Positions 16,331 through 24,797 of a DNA stretch of 64,000 nucleotides are shown here, piece after piece (the stretch's first letter is position 1; the number at the start of each line of letters is the position of its first letter). The notes beneath the pieces were generated by a model. The model saw only the letters and a program-made list of their open reading frames with translations. It was not told where the DNA came from and did not search any database. A program made the translations under genes and the position numbers. The stretch comes from Pseudonocardia alaniniphila. GTDB lineage: Bacteria; Actinomycetota; Actinomycetes; Mycobacteriales; Pseudonocardiaceae. The stretch spans positions 90,812 through 154,811 of the forward strand of contig NZ_JAKXMK010000032.1 of assembly GCF_022524485.1 (NCBI RefSeq), read 5' to 3'.

Positions 16331-17833
16331 ATGACCAGCTCATACGGCGCTGGTCCCACCACGGGGCGAGCCGACCTCACCGCGGAAGAACCCGATCCGC
16401 GGCGGTGGAAGGCGCTCTCGGTCACCCTCGTCGCCGGGTTCATGAGCCTGCTCGACGTCAGCATCGTGTCCGTCGCGCTGCCCTCGTTGCAGCGCGACCT
16501 GGGCACGACCCCCGCCCAGGTGCAGTGGGTGGTCTCCGGGTACGCGCTGACGTTCGGGCTCGCGCTGGTGCCTGCCGGCCGATTGGGCGACGCCATCGGC
16601 CGCCGCCGGATGTTCATGATCGCGCTCGCGGGCTTCGTCCTGTTCAGTGCGTTGGCGGGTGCCGCACCGAACGCGACGTGGCTCGTGTTCGCGCGGCTGG
16701 CCCAGGGGATCGCGGCGGGTGCGCTCGCCCCGCAGAACTCGGCGCTCATCCAGCAGATGTTCCGGGGTGCGGAGCGCGGGCGGGCGTTCGGCTTCTTCGG
16801 CGCCACGGTCGGGATCTCGACGGCGGTGGGGCCTATCATCGGCGGCCTGATCCTGGCGCTCGCCGAGGGTCCCGACGGGTGGCGCTGGATCTTCTACGTC
16901 AACGTGCCGATCGGCGTGGTCGCCCTGCTGCTCGCGGCCCGGTTCATCCCGCACAGCCGCCGCAGGTCGCGCGGTCACATCGACGTGGTCGGCACCGGGT
17001 TGCTCGGTGGCGTGGTGCTCGCCCTCCTGCTGCCACTGGTCGAGGCCGGGGCGGGCGGGCTCGCGCGGCTGTGGTGGCTCTTCCCCGTCGCCGCGGCGCT
17101 GGCGGTGGGGTTCGTCCTCTGGGAACGGCGCGAGGAGCGCCGCGGCAAGGAGCCGCTGCTCGACATCGGGCTGGTCATGTGCACGCCCGGCTACGCGACG
17201 GGGGTCGCGCTCGCAACCGTCTACTTCATCGGCTTCAGCGGGATCTGGCTCGTCTTCGCGCTCTACTTCCAGGCCGGCCTCGGCTACACGCCGCTGCAGT
17301 CAGGGCTCGCGGTCACCCCGTTCGCGCTCGGGTCGGCGACGTCCGCTGTGGTGGGCGGTCGGCTGGTCGCACGGCTCGGGCGCCTGCTGACGGTGATGGG
17401 CCTGACTCTGGTCGTCATCGGCGTCACGGCGGCAGGTGTCGTGCTGTGGCTCGCCCCGCCGCACATGGCGGGGTTGTTCGTGGCGCTCCCGCTGCTGGTG
17501 GGTGGCATCGGCGGCGGGTGGGTGATCGCACCCAACACCACGATGACCCTGCGCTTCGTGCCGGTCTCCATCGCAGGCTCGGCAGGTGGGGCGCTACAGA
17601 CCGGGCAGCGGATCGGCGCTGCCGTCGGCACCGCCACGCTGACCGGCATCTTCTACAGCGTGCTGGCGAGCAGCGGGGGCGACTTCCGCAAGGCGGTGGC
17701 GTTCGCGGTCGGTGTGGCGAGCGTGGTCGAGGTCGTGGCGCTGCTCGTCGGCATCCTCGAATGGCGGACGGACCGCAAGCGGGCAGGCCTCGCGCAGTCG
17801 CGCGTCGAACTGCCGTGTCCGGAGCTGCACTGA
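16331..17833 (+). CDS. DHA2-family MFS drug efflux transporter, 14 helices
   Basis: A 500-residue major facilitator of the EmrB/QacA group. It carries motif A in the loop after helix 2 (PAGRLGDAIGRRRMFM), the antiporter motif C region (GATVGISTAVGPIIGG), LDVSIVSVALPSLQRDLGTTPAQVQWVVSGY at helix 1 and enough hydrophobic segments for 14 helices. It should export cationic or amphipathic drugs in exchange for protons. ATG at 16331 is preceded by AGGAGG. An efflux gene follows uvrB in M. tuberculosis too (Rv1634). Confidence 0.9.
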   Translation: MTSSYGAGPTTGRADLTAEEPDPRRWKALSVTLVAGFMSLLDVSIVSVALPSLQRDLGTTPAQVQWVVSGYALTFGLALVPAGRLGDAIGRRRMFMIALAGFVLFSALAGAAPNATWLVFARLAQGIAAGALAPQNSALIQQMFRGAERGRAFGFFGATVGISTAVGPIIGGLILALAEGPDGWRWIFYVNVPIGVVALLLAARFIPHSRRRSRGHIDVVGTGLLGGVVLALLLPLVEAGAGGLARLWWLFPVAAALAVGFVLWERREERRGKEPLLDIGLVMCTPGYATGVALATVYFIGFSGIWLVFALYFQAGLGYTPLQSGLAVTPFALGSATSAVVGGRLVARLGRLLTVMGLTLVVIGVTAAGVVLWLAPPHMAGLFVALPLLVGGIGGGWVIAPNTTMTLRFVPVSIAGSAGGALQTGQRIGAAVGTATLTGIFYSVLASSGGDFRKAVAFAVGVASVVEVVALLVGILEWRTDRKRAGLAQSRVELPCPELH

Positions 17834-17839
17834 CACCCG

Positions 17840-19915
17840 TCAGGCGACTCCGAGCGCGTCCTTGAGGAACCGCACCTGCAGCAGGAGCAGGTTCTCCGCC
17901 ACCACTTCCTGCGGCGTCATGTGCGTGACGCCGGAGAGCGGCAGCACGCTGTGCGGCCTGCCCGCGGCCAGCAGCGCCGAGCTCAGCCGCAGGGTGTGGG
18001 CGGCCACGACGTTGTCGTCGGCGAGCCCGTGCACCAGCATCAGCGGCCGGGTGAGCCGTGGTGCGTCCTCGACGACCGACGAACGCGCGTACGTGTCCGG
18101 CTCCTCCTCGGGGTGGCCGAGGTAGCGCTCCGTGTAGTGCGTGTCGTAGAGGGTCCAGTCGGTGACGGGCGCGCCCGCGACAGCGGCGTGGAAGACGTCG
18201 GGACGGCGCAGCACGGCGAGTGCGGCCAGGTACCCGCCGAAGGACCAGCCCCGGATGCCCACGCGCGTGAGGTCCAGGTCGGGGTTCTGCTCCGCGACGG
18301 CGTGCAGGGCTTCGATCTGGTCCTCCAGCACCGGGCCTGCCAGGTCGCCGCGCACCGCGCGCTCGAACTCCGGGCCCCGCCCGGGCGTGCCGCGGCCGTC
18401 GACGACGACCACCGCGAAGCCCTGGTCGGCGAACCACTGGCTGGTCAGGTGCGTTCCTCGGGCGGCGAGCACCCGCTGGGCGTGCGGGCCGCCGTACGGG
18501 TCCATGAGGACGGGCAGGCGCGTGCCGGGCTCGTGCCCCGCAGGCAGGATCAGGGCCGTCCGCAGCTCGCGCGCGCCCGCGGTCATCAGCGTGACCCGTG
18601 GCTCCAGACCGGGCAGCTCGGCCAACGACACGATGGTCCGCTCGGCGCCGTTTCTGTGGACGGTGGTGGTGGTGCCGTCGGCGTCGAGGCTCTGGCGCGC
18701 GACGACGAGCGTGCCGGCCACGAGCCGTCCCGAGTGCACGCCCGGGTGCGGGGTGAGTTCTTCCTGCCCGTCCGGTCCCCAGGTCCACAGCCCGATCGAC
18801 GTCGGGTCCTCGCCTGCCCGGAAGAGCACCACGTCGCCGTCGACGTCCAGCACGTCGCGCACCTGCAGCGAGGGCGGGGTGACCGCCTCGCCGTCGACGA
18901 CGAGCCTGCGCGCGCCGTCGACGTCCGCCACCGTCACCAGCGCGCCGGATGCCGTGTGGGCGGGAACGCCGGGCACGATCTCCACCCAGGCGGGGTCGGT
19001 CTGCTCGTGCACGTCCGAGGTCGCGCCGGTGGCCGGGTCGACGCGCAGCACCCGCAGGGCGCGCTGGTCCCGGGGCTGGACGACGATGAGCAGGTCGTGG
19101 GCGTCCCACACCGCGTGCACGAGGTACTCGTCGCGGACGTCGTCCCAGCTCACGTCCGTGCTGGTGCCGTCGAGCGTGCGGATCTGCAGTGACACGCGGG
19201 CGTTGGCCGTGCCTGCGGCGGGATAGGAGACGACGGCCGGGGTGCGGTCGGGGTTTGCCGGGTCCGCGATGTGCCAGCGGCGGACGGGCGCGTCGTCCAC
19301 CCGCGCGACGAGGAGCGCATCGCCCTCGGGCGACCACCAGTACCCGCGCATCCGGCCCATCTCCTCGGCCGCCACGAAGTCGGCCAGGCCGAACGTCACG
19401 TCCTCGCCGTCGGGAGTGGCGACGGTCGAGGTGGTGCGCGCCGTGAGGTCGTGGACGTGGAGCGCGCCGCCGCTGACGTAGGCCACGAGCCGGCCCGTCG
19501 GGTCGGGCCGCGGGTCGATCACCCCGCCGGGTGTCTCCACCAGTCGGGGGGTGAGCCCTGCGGCGAACTCGGTGACGTAGAGCTGTCCGGACAGGGTGAA
19601 GGCCGCCATCGTGACGGGACGGTCGGTCGCATAGGCCACCACTCCGCCTGCCTGTTCGCGGCTGCGCTCCCGCCGGGCCCGTTCCTCCGGAGGCAGATCC
19701 TCGGCGGAGCTGTCGTCCAGCTCGCGCGGGTCGGCGACCAGGCGCTCGTCCCCCGTCTCGAGGTCCAGGGTCCACAGGCGCGTCACCGGGTCGGTGCCGC
19801 CGCGGCTGCGTAGGAACACGACCCGGCCGCCGTCGGGGGAGACCGTGATGCTGCGGGGGGCACCGAGGGTGAACCGCCGGGTACGGGCCTGCCTGCGGGG
19901 GAAGCTGTCCGTCAC
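17840..19915 (-). CDS. S9 family prolyl oligopeptidase / DPP-IV-like peptidase
   Basis: A 691-residue cytoplasmic peptidase: an N-terminal beta-propeller to about residue 430, with DPP-IV N-terminal repeats, and a C-terminal alpha/beta hydrolase domain. The nucleophile is Ser558 in GWSFGGY, the acid is Asp633 or Asp634 in GLADDN, and the base is His665 in GVTHM. An ADFVAAEEMGR motif in the propeller matches the double-Glu motif that DPP-IV-like enzymes use to bind the substrate N-terminus, so dipeptidyl release is likely. No signal peptide. GTG start at 19915. It converges on the efflux gene with six bases between them. Confidence 0.9.
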   Translation of the reverse strand: MTDSFPRRQARTRRFTLGAPRSITVSPDGGRVVFLRSRGGTDPVTRLWTLDLETGDERLVADPRELDDSSAEDLPPEERARRERSREQAGGVVAYATDRPVTMAAFTLSGQLYVTEFAAGLTPRLVETPGGVIDPRPDPTGRLVAYVSGGALHVHDLTARTTSTVATPDGEDVTFGLADFVAAEEMGRMRGYWWSPEGDALLVARVDDAPVRRWHIADPANPDRTPAVVSYPAAGTANARVSLQIRTLDGTSTDVSWDDVRDEYLVHAVWDAHDLLIVVQPRDQRALRVLRVDPATGATSDVHEQTDPAWVEIVPGVPAHTASGALVTVADVDGARRLVVDGEAVTPPSLQVRDVLDVDGDVVLFRAGEDPTSIGLWTWGPDGQEELTPHPGVHSGRLVAGTLVVARQSLDADGTTTTVHRNGAERTIVSLAELPGLEPRVTLMTAGARELRTALILPAGHEPGTRLPVLMDPYGGPHAQRVLAARGTHLTSQWFADQGFAVVVVDGRGTPGRGPEFERAVRGDLAGPVLEDQIEALHAVAEQNPDLDLTRVGIRGWSFGGYLAALAVLRRPDVFHAAVAGAPVTDWTLYDTHYTERYLGHPEEEPDTYARSSVVEDAPRLTRPLMLVHGLADDNVVAAHTLRLSSALLAAGRPHSVLPLSGVTHMTPQEVVAENLLLLQVRFLKDALGVA

Positions 19916-20021
19916 GATGGATCAGTCTGCCTGTCGACCGTTCGGGGCGGGCACCTGACCTGCCCGGCATCCTCCGGGCCCCCTTGGCCGGGCCCGTGGC
20001 CGGGCGTGCTCGACTTGTTCC

Positions 20022-20564
20022 ATGAAACGTTCCCTCCTCACGGCCGCCGCCGTCGTCGCCGTGGCCGTCGTCGCCGCCTGCGGCTCGCCCACCGCGCCGG
20101 AGGCACCGCCCGCGGCGCCCGCCTCGAGCGCGCCCCCGGCGGCCTCGGCCCCCGCTCCCGCGCCCGGCGTCCCGGCGCTCACCGGCAACCCGACCGACCT
20201 GACGGCGGCCACCCAGGCACAGGCCGGCACCGGCCAGCCGCCGTCGAAGCTCGTGACGCAGGACATCGTGGTGGGCAGCGGGCCCGCCGCCACGCCCGCC
20301 GACACCGTCGACGTGCAGTACACCGGCACCCTCTACTCCAACGGCACCGTGTTCGACAGCTCCTGGTCACGCGGTGAGCCCGCCACATTCCCCCTCAACG
20401 GCGTGGTGCCGGGCTTCGCGCAGGGCATCGAGGGGATGCAGGTCGGCGGCCGGCGCGTACTCGTGATCCCGCCCGACCTGGGCTACGGCAACCGCTCCTC
20501 CGGCCCGATCCCCGGCGGCTCGACGCTGGTGTTCGTCGTGGACCTCGTCGGCATCAACACCTGA
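20022..20564 (+). CDS. Lipoprotein FKBP-type peptidyl-prolyl isomerase
   Basis: A 180-residue exported foldase. MKRSLLTAAAVVAVAVVAAC is a lipoprotein signal with lipobox VAAC, followed by an Ala/Pro linker of about 60 residues and a C-terminal FKBP domain (VQYTGTLYSNGTVFDSSW, PGFAQGIEGMQVGGRRVLVIPPDLGYG, TLVFVVDLVGI). It should help fold secreted proteins at the outer membrane face. ATG 20022 follows a CATG overlap in the region TTGTTCC; no strong ribosome site. Confidence 0.92.
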   Translation: MKRSLLTAAAVVAVAVVAACGSPTAPEAPPAAPASSAPPAASAPAPAPGVPALTGNPTDLTAATQAQAGTGQPPSKLVTQDIVVGSGPAATPADTVDVQYTGTLYSNGTVFDSSWSRGEPATFPLNGVVPGFAQGIEGMQVGGRRVLVIPPDLGYGNRSSGPIPGGSTLVFVVDLVGINT

Positions 20565-20567
20565 CGC

Positions 20568-20584
20568 GACCGGCACAGCCGGTC
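20568..20584. terminator. Short hairpin between convergent FKBP and LCP genes
   Basis: Seven-base arms 20568-20574 and 20578-20584 pair around a 3-base loop immediately after the FKBP stop and over the stop of the LCP gene. Modest stem, so only tentative. Confidence 0.3.
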
Positions 20585-21794
20585 AGTTGACGCAGTGGAT
20601 CCCGTCGGCCGTGATGGACTCGGGCGGGGTCGTGGCGGGCGTCCTGCGTGATCCCCCTGACGGACCGGTGGGCGCTCCCTCGGCGGACAGGCCGGAGCCC
20701 GACGGGCCCGAGCCGGACGGTCCGGTCGATATCGGTGTCCGGCTCTCGTGCCCCGCGATCACCGACCGCACGAACGCGCGCACCGCGGCCTGGTCGATCT
20801 GGATGGCGATGCCGTCGTACGGGGTCCGCAGGTCCGGGCGCCCTGTGGGGATCGTGAGGAAGCGCAGGTCGTTGCCCTGCAGGCCCGCGAACTGCGCGAG
20901 CGCCTGCTCGACGTTCCATCCGTCGTCGAGCACGACGTTTCTGTTCACCACGGCGACCAGCTGGGCGAGCCGCACCGGGTTGGTGAGCGTGCCCGTCGAG
21001 ATCAGCCGGTCCGCCAGACCTGCGGCGAAGGCCTGCTGGCGGGCGATGCGGTCGAGGTCGCCGTCCTGCAGGCCGTGGCGCTGCCGGACGAACGCGAGGG
21101 CGGTTGCTCCGTTGACCGTCTGCGGGCCTGCTGGGAGGTCGATGCCGGAGTAGGAGTCGTGCACGGGCTTGTTCAGGCAGACCGGGACACCGCCGAGGGC
21201 CTCGGTGAGCTGCACGAACCCGACGAAGTTGATCTCGGCGAAGTGGTCGATCTGCACCCCGGTGAGCTGCTCGACCGTGGCCACGAGCGTCGCGCGCCCC
21301 GCCTCACGGCCGCGCCGGTCGAGCTCGGGCCCGGTGATGCCCTGCGCGGTGAGCGTGTCCTCGGCGCTCTTCAATCCGGCCTCGTACGCCGAGTTGATCT
21401 TGTGCATCCCCCGCCCACCTGCGATCGGGACGTAGGAGTCGCGGGGGATCGAGATCGCCTCGGCGGGCTGGTTGGGATCCGCCGGCACGTGCAACAGGAT
21501 GATCGTGTCGGTGTCCAGCTGGCCGGCGTCCGGGCCCACGTGCAGGGCGTTGAACAGCTCGGGAGGCAGCGGGTTGCCCGCGGAGTCGGTGCGGGCGTCG
21601 AGACCCACCAGCAAGGCGTTGTACGCCTGGCCGGGAGGGGTCGGCGCCGCGTCGGGGATCGCCGCCCTGCTGGTGACCGCCGTGTCGAGCTGCTGCTGCA
21701 GCGACCACGCGAGGCCTGCCACGGCCAGCGCCAGGACGGACGTGAGCGCCACCAGCGTGCGTACGCCCAGACGAAGGGCCCGTCTCGCGTCCAT
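20583..21794 (-). CDS. LytR-CpsA-Psr (LCP) family phosphotransferase
   Basis: LCP enzymes move lipid-linked glycans such as arabinogalactan onto peptidoglycan. The 403-residue product has a short basic N-terminus, one membrane helix (TLVALTSVLALAVAGLAWSL) and an extracellular LCP domain: DTDTIILLHV (metal-binding Asp), ISIPRDSYV (conserved Arg-Asp), MHKINSAYEAG, YSGIDLPAGPQTVNGATALAFVRQRHGLQDGDLDRIARQQ. The tail is Ser/Gly/Pro rich and ends in Cys-Val-Asn. ATG 21794 (MDARRALRLG) has GGAG upstream. The open frame continues to 21971 but that part has no LCP similarity. Confidence 0.9.
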   Translation of the reverse strand: MDARRALRLGVRTLVALTSVLALAVAGLAWSLQQQLDTAVTSRAAIPDAAPTPPGQAYNALLVGLDARTDSAGNPLPPELFNALHVGPDAGQLDTDTIILLHVPADPNQPAEAISIPRDSYVPIAGGRGMHKINSAYEAGLKSAEDTLTAQGITGPELDRRGREAGRATLVATVEQLTGVQIDHFAEINFVGFVQLTEALGGVPVCLNKPVHDSYSGIDLPAGPQTVNGATALAFVRQRHGLQDGDLDRIARQQAFAAGLADRLISTGTLTNPVRLAQLVAVVNRNVVLDDGWNVEQALAQFAGLQGNDLRFLTIPTGRPDLRTPYDGIAIQIDQAAVRAFVRSVIAGHESRTPISTGPSGSGPSGSGLSAEGAPTGPSGGSRRTPATTPPESITADGIHCVN

Positions 21795-22341
21795 CGTTCT
21801 CCGGTCGACTGCGCCAGGGCCGGGCCGCGGCGCGACCGCCTGGGATTTCAACGGCCGCCGTCGCGACCCCGATCCACCATAACCGCGCTTCTCCGCAAGG
21901 CGTTCGAGAAGCGACGACGAAGCGAATTGTCGGTGGGACGGGTCGGAGCCCGCCGGCCGGGGCCGAAACAACCTCTGATCCGGCGCCCTGGACGTCTCCC
22001 ACTACGCCGAACAGGCGCACGGATGCGTCGTCACGCCCGCCCGCTGTACGGCGACGGCAGGAAGGTCGACGCCCGCGGCGACCACGCGGTGACCGAGTGG
22101 CGGCGTGGCTGCGCCGCGCGCCGCGGCCACCGCCCGTCGCCACCAGATCAGCTTCTCCCTCGACGAGCATCCCGTCGCGATCTTCCGCTGGGCAGGCCGC
22201 CTGCCCGATGAACGGCACGCTCGTCCGGTCGTTTCGAACCAGGGGCCGCTCGTGCGATCCAGGATGCCGCTCGCGTCTCGGAGCGGTTCGATCATGTCCT
22301 GAACTGCAACCATTCTCGTCCCAGCGACACAGGAGCGTGTG
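21795..22341. other. 547-base gap without a convincing gene
   Basis: Between the LCP gene and the VOC gene, which point away from each other. Short frames exist on both strands but none matches a family, has a good ribosome site or keeps the strong third-base GC of the neighbours. One frame on the + strand ends ISFSLDEHPVAIFRWAGR followed by about 30 residues, and may be a decayed gene. The gap must hold the promoters of both flanking genes. Confidence 0.4.
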
Positions 22342-22752
22342 ATGCCTTCTCGCCTGAACCCCTACCTCAACTTCACCGGCGATGCGCGGCAGGCCATGGA
22401 GTTCTACAACAACGTCTTCGGCGGCACTTTGACGCTGCACACCTACGGGGAGTCCGGCGCGGCGGACTACCAAGAGGCCGACAAGATCATGCACGGCCAG
22501 CTCGAGACCGACAGCGGATTCACGCTCATGGCTGCTGACTCCCCGCAGGGAATGGAGCACACCATCGGGAATGCCATCACTGTGAGCCTGAGCGGCGACG
22601 ACGCCGGCGAGCTGCGCGGCTACTGGGAGAAGCTGTCCGACAGCGGCACCGTGTCGGTCCCACTGGAGAAGCAGATGTGGGGCGACGAGTTCGGTGCGTG
22701 CGTCGACCGGTTCGGAGTTCCCTGGATGGTCAACATCGTTCAGCCGCGCTGA
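22342..22752 (+). CDS. VOC family / PhnB-like glyoxalase-fold protein
   Basis: A 136-residue protein with the PhnB (DUF1338-like 3-demethylubiquinone methyltransferase-like) VOC pattern: NPYLNFTGDARQAMEFYNNVFGG, MHGQLETDSGFTLMAAD, GYWEKLSDSGTVSVPLEKQMWGDEFGACVDRFGVPWMVNI. These proteins form glyoxalase-fold dimers; the true substrate is usually unknown and PhnB itself is not required for phosphonate use. ATG 22342 has AGGAG at 22330-22334; a GTG three bases upstream would be too close. Confidence 0.85.
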   Translation: MPSRLNPYLNFTGDARQAMEFYNNVFGGTLTLHTYGESGAADYQEADKIMHGQLETDSGFTLMAADSPQGMEHTIGNAITVSLSGDDAGELRGYWEKLSDSGTVSVPLEKQMWGDEFGACVDRFGVPWMVNIVQPR

Positions 22753-22805
22753 CAATCCCCGAGGCGCTCGTAGCGCCTCGCGTTACGTGGGGCCACACTG
22801 AGGCC

Positions 22806-23102
22806 ATGAAGGTCATCACCCAGCGAGAGTTGCGAAACAACTCCGCCGCCGTCCTGGACTCTGTCGAGGCGGGTGAGACCTACTACCTCACCCGCAATGG
22901 GGTCGTGGTCGCCGAGCTGCGTCCGGTTCCACGTCGGCGGGCCCTCATTGCAGAGGAACTCGTCGAACAGCATCGGAGACTTCCGCACGTCGACGCCCGG
23001 ATGATGCGTCAGGAAGCGGACGAGTTCTTCGGTACGGAGATCTCGGCGATCACGACCTCGCCGTATGGACCTCATGATCGCCGCGATCGCTTCCTCGCGT
23101 GA
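22806..23102 (+). CDS. Phd/YefM-type antitoxin with rearranged C-terminus
   Basis: A 98-residue protein. MKVITQRELRNNSAAVLDSVEAGETYYLTRNGVVVAELRPV is the DNA-binding Phd/YefM domain. A second half (AEELVEQHRRLPHVDARMMRQEADEFFG) is the usual toxin-wrapping helix. The last about 20 codons (TTSPYGPHDRRDRFLA) read through DNA that encodes, in another frame, the end of a VapC toxin. So the normal antitoxin C-terminus and most of the toxin gene appear to have been lost in one deletion. Start ATG 22806. It probably no longer has a cognate toxin here but could still bind DNA or other toxins. Confidence 0.8.
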   Translation: MKVITQRELRNNSAAVLDSVEAGETYYLTRNGVVVAELRPVPRRRALIAEELVEQHRRLPHVDARMMRQEADEFFGTEISAITTSPYGPHDRRDRFLA

Positions 23103-23175
23103 CCTTCCCCTCTACACCCGCAACGGTGGCGACTTCGCACACCTGCACGACGCGCTTGACGTCGTGTCCGTCTGA
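23065..23175 (+). pseudogene. VapC (PIN-domain) toxin remnant, last 36 codons
   Basis: Overlapping the antitoxin end in another frame is MDLMIAAIASSRDLPLYTRNGGDF followed by 12 residues ending LDVVSV. This is the C-terminal end of a VapC ribonuclease: the D-x-MIAA helix carrying one of the acidic residues, LYTRN and DF motifs and a closing strand. About 95 N-terminal residues with the other catalytic acids are missing, so no activity is expected. The preceding in-frame codons (RRSRPRR) extend the match slightly, placing the breakpoint near 23045-23058. Confidence 0.75.
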
Positions 23176-23180
23176 TCCGG

Positions 23181-23534
23181 CTACTGATCCGCGAGGCGGT
23201 GCAGCAGCCAGCCCTGGGATGTCCGGATGAGGGCGAAGCGCCGGTCGTCGTCCCTGCCGTGCAGGGTGAGGAGAATCCGCCGCTCGGAGCGGTCGTGCTC
23301 TTCCCACCAGCCGATGTCGGCTATCGACTTGTTCTCGTCCTCGTAGGTGAGGTGGTCGAGTTCGTGGTCGGGCACCGCGACGGCCAGCCGCTTCTCCCCG
23401 GGCACCTCGGGCAGCCCTCTCGGCACCGCCCACGAGCGCAGCACGCCGTCCTCTTCCAGGCGCAGGTCGAAGTGGTGGCGCGGCCGCCGGTGCTCGTGCA
23501 GGACGAAGGCCGGCCGCCGGTGCTCGTTCGTCAC
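23181..23534 (-). CDS. Stand-alone LigD-type 3'-phosphoesterase domain protein
   Basis: A 117-residue protein matching the phosphoesterase module found at the N-terminus of some DNA ligases D. FVLHEHRRPRHHFDLRLEEDGVLRSWAVPRGLP contains the conserved metal-binding His and Asp plus the DLRLE motif. It continues with RLAVAVPDHELDHL and closes with ILLTLHGRDDDRRFALIRTSQGWLLHRL. In LigD this module trims 3'-phosphates and ribonucleotides at breaks. GTG 23534 overlaps, as GTGA, the stop of an MBL hydrolase remnant on the same strand, so an intact operon probably once existed. A GTG at 23537 is also possible. Confidence 0.8.
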   Translation of the reverse strand: MTNEHRRPAFVLHEHRRPRHHFDLRLEEDGVLRSWAVPRGLPEVPGEKRLAVAVPDHELDHLTYEDENKSIADIGWWEEHDRSERRILLTLHGRDDDRRFALIRTSQGWLLHRLADQ

Positions 23535-23640
23535 CACCCGCAGGCCCGTGACTCCGGAGGACTCGGCCGCTCGGTGCCCACCGTTGTGTCGTCGCCGTGG
23601 CCGGAGTACACCCACGTCTCGTCGGGCAGCCCGTAGCGGG
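23531..23640 (-). pseudogene. C-terminal remnant of an MBL-fold hydrolase
   Basis: The minus strand encodes YGLPDETWVYSGHGDDTTVG followed by TERPSPPESRACGW and a stop at 23531. The intact MBL hydrolase at 25149-25823 ends LPDETWVYPGHGDDTTLG then RERPHLGEWRERGW. DNA of the two copies is 43/45 identical over 23586-23630 and 25204-25248. The remnant retains the final metal-binding His (GHGDDT) but the rest of the enzyme is absent; upstream codons lose similarity at about 23640. Confidence 0.75.
23586..23630 (+). repeat. 45-bp direct repeat, copy A
   Basis: Matches 25204-25248 at 43 of 45 positions in the same orientation, 1.6 kb away. Both copies encode the end of an MBL hydrolase on the minus strand. 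The repeat could have been produced by duplication of the hydrolase end or be what remains of a paralogue. It could also support recombination that removes DUF4239 and its neighbour. Confidence 0.7.
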
Positions 23641-23775
23641 TGCATCTGCGCTGAGCAGGAGTGCGGTCCCACGCGGGACGTAACAGAGACAACGGCCCCC
23701 CTCGTCACGGTCATCGTCGCCATGCCCAGGATGCCAAATCTGCTGCGCGTCCCTGACGCGCACGCGCGCACCGGG

Positions 23776-24558
23776 CTACCGCTGCAGCGTGGGGTCGACC
23801 TGCTCGAGTGGCATCGGACTCACAGCGAAGTATCCCGCGAACGGGCGCTCCTGGGCCGCGATCATGATGATCGCCGCCGTCGCCGCCAAGGCGAAGAGCG
23901 TCATCGCGATCGCCGCTCCGCGTCGGTTGCCGCTGTGGACGAACGCGATCGCGAACAGGGTGAGGATCGCCAGGGCGGCCACGGCTCCCCACTTCGCTTC
24001 GTTGACGGAGGATTCGCTCACGATGATGCGCTGGCGCCGGGCGTCCAGCGCTTGCTCGACCGATGTGACGATCTCCTGCTGGGCGATCGTCTGGCCGGGG
24101 GTCTCGGGACGCAGGCCGAGCGTCATCGCCTGGAGATCCGCGAGCGGCTGTGACACGACGGACAGCGTCGCTCCCTGCTCGGCCATCTGTGGCCATTCCG
24201 TCGTGACCGCGTTCTCGATGTGGCGGTGAACGAGGCTGCGCGCCTGCGCCTCCGGCTCACCCGGGAACTCGGAGGACAGCAGGACGACCGCGCGCAGCGA
24301 GCTCGCTTCCTGGCTGACCGCGGTCGTGGCGCTGTCTCCCGAACTCCAGACCTGCGCGGCCAGAAACCCCACCAGTAACGCGAACACGATTCCCAGCGGC
24401 GGGAGCAGCCCGGGTGAGATCGACGCGAACGCGCGGCCGCGCTCCCCGGTCGAGAGCGAGATCACCACCGCGTAGATCGCCGCCGTGATGAGAACAGCGA
24501 CCCCGAACACGAACGCGGCCAACCAGAACAAAGGAAGGCCGTGTAGCCAGTTCGGCAT
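23776..24558 (-). CDS. DUF4239 (bestrophin-like) membrane protein
   Basis: A 260-residue protein with two N-terminal membrane helices (LFWLAAFVFGVAVLITAAIYAVVI; LLPPLGIVFALLVGFLAAQVW), a helical soluble middle beginning AVSQEASSLRAVVLLSSEFPG, and two C-terminal helices. The arrangement and the GFLAAQVW...EASSLRAV motif are those of DUF4239, a family of unknown function distantly related to bestrophin channels. ATG 24558 (MPNWLHGLP) is chosen; the frame begins earlier at 24606. The 136 bases between it and the MBL remnant hold no gene. Confidence 0.75.
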   Translation of the reverse strand: MPNWLHGLPLFWLAAFVFGVAVLITAAIYAVVISLSTGERGRAFASISPGLLPPLGIVFALLVGFLAAQVWSSGDSATTAVSQEASSLRAVVLLSSEFPGEPEAQARSLVHRHIENAVTTEWPQMAEQGATLSVVSQPLADLQAMTLGLRPETPGQTIAQQEIVTSVEQALDARRQRIIVSESSVNEAKWGAVAALAILTLFAIAFVHSGNRRGAAIAMTLFALAATAAIIMIAAQERPFAGYFAVSPMPLEQVDPTLQR

Positions 24559-24797
24559 CCGTGAATCGTCCTCGCCGACGACGCCGGATTCAAGGCGGAA
24601 ACGCACCCTGGCCGGTGGTGCGAGATCGAAATTCTTCCTGCGATCCCGTGCAGGTCTTCGGCCGTGTGCAGATGATGTCGCGAGACGTTGTCGGATCGGA
24701 GATCGAGTGTCCGGTTACTCGGGGTCTTTGCTGCTGCTCTTGACGGTCTCTTCAGCTGTGCGGAGGATTGCGGGTCCGCTGAGGAGAGGAGAAGTCC

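Noticed and set aside
22002..22313. 103-codon frame in the gap before the VOC gene
   Set aside because: No family similarity, no ribosome site, weak codon bias, competing frames on the other strand.
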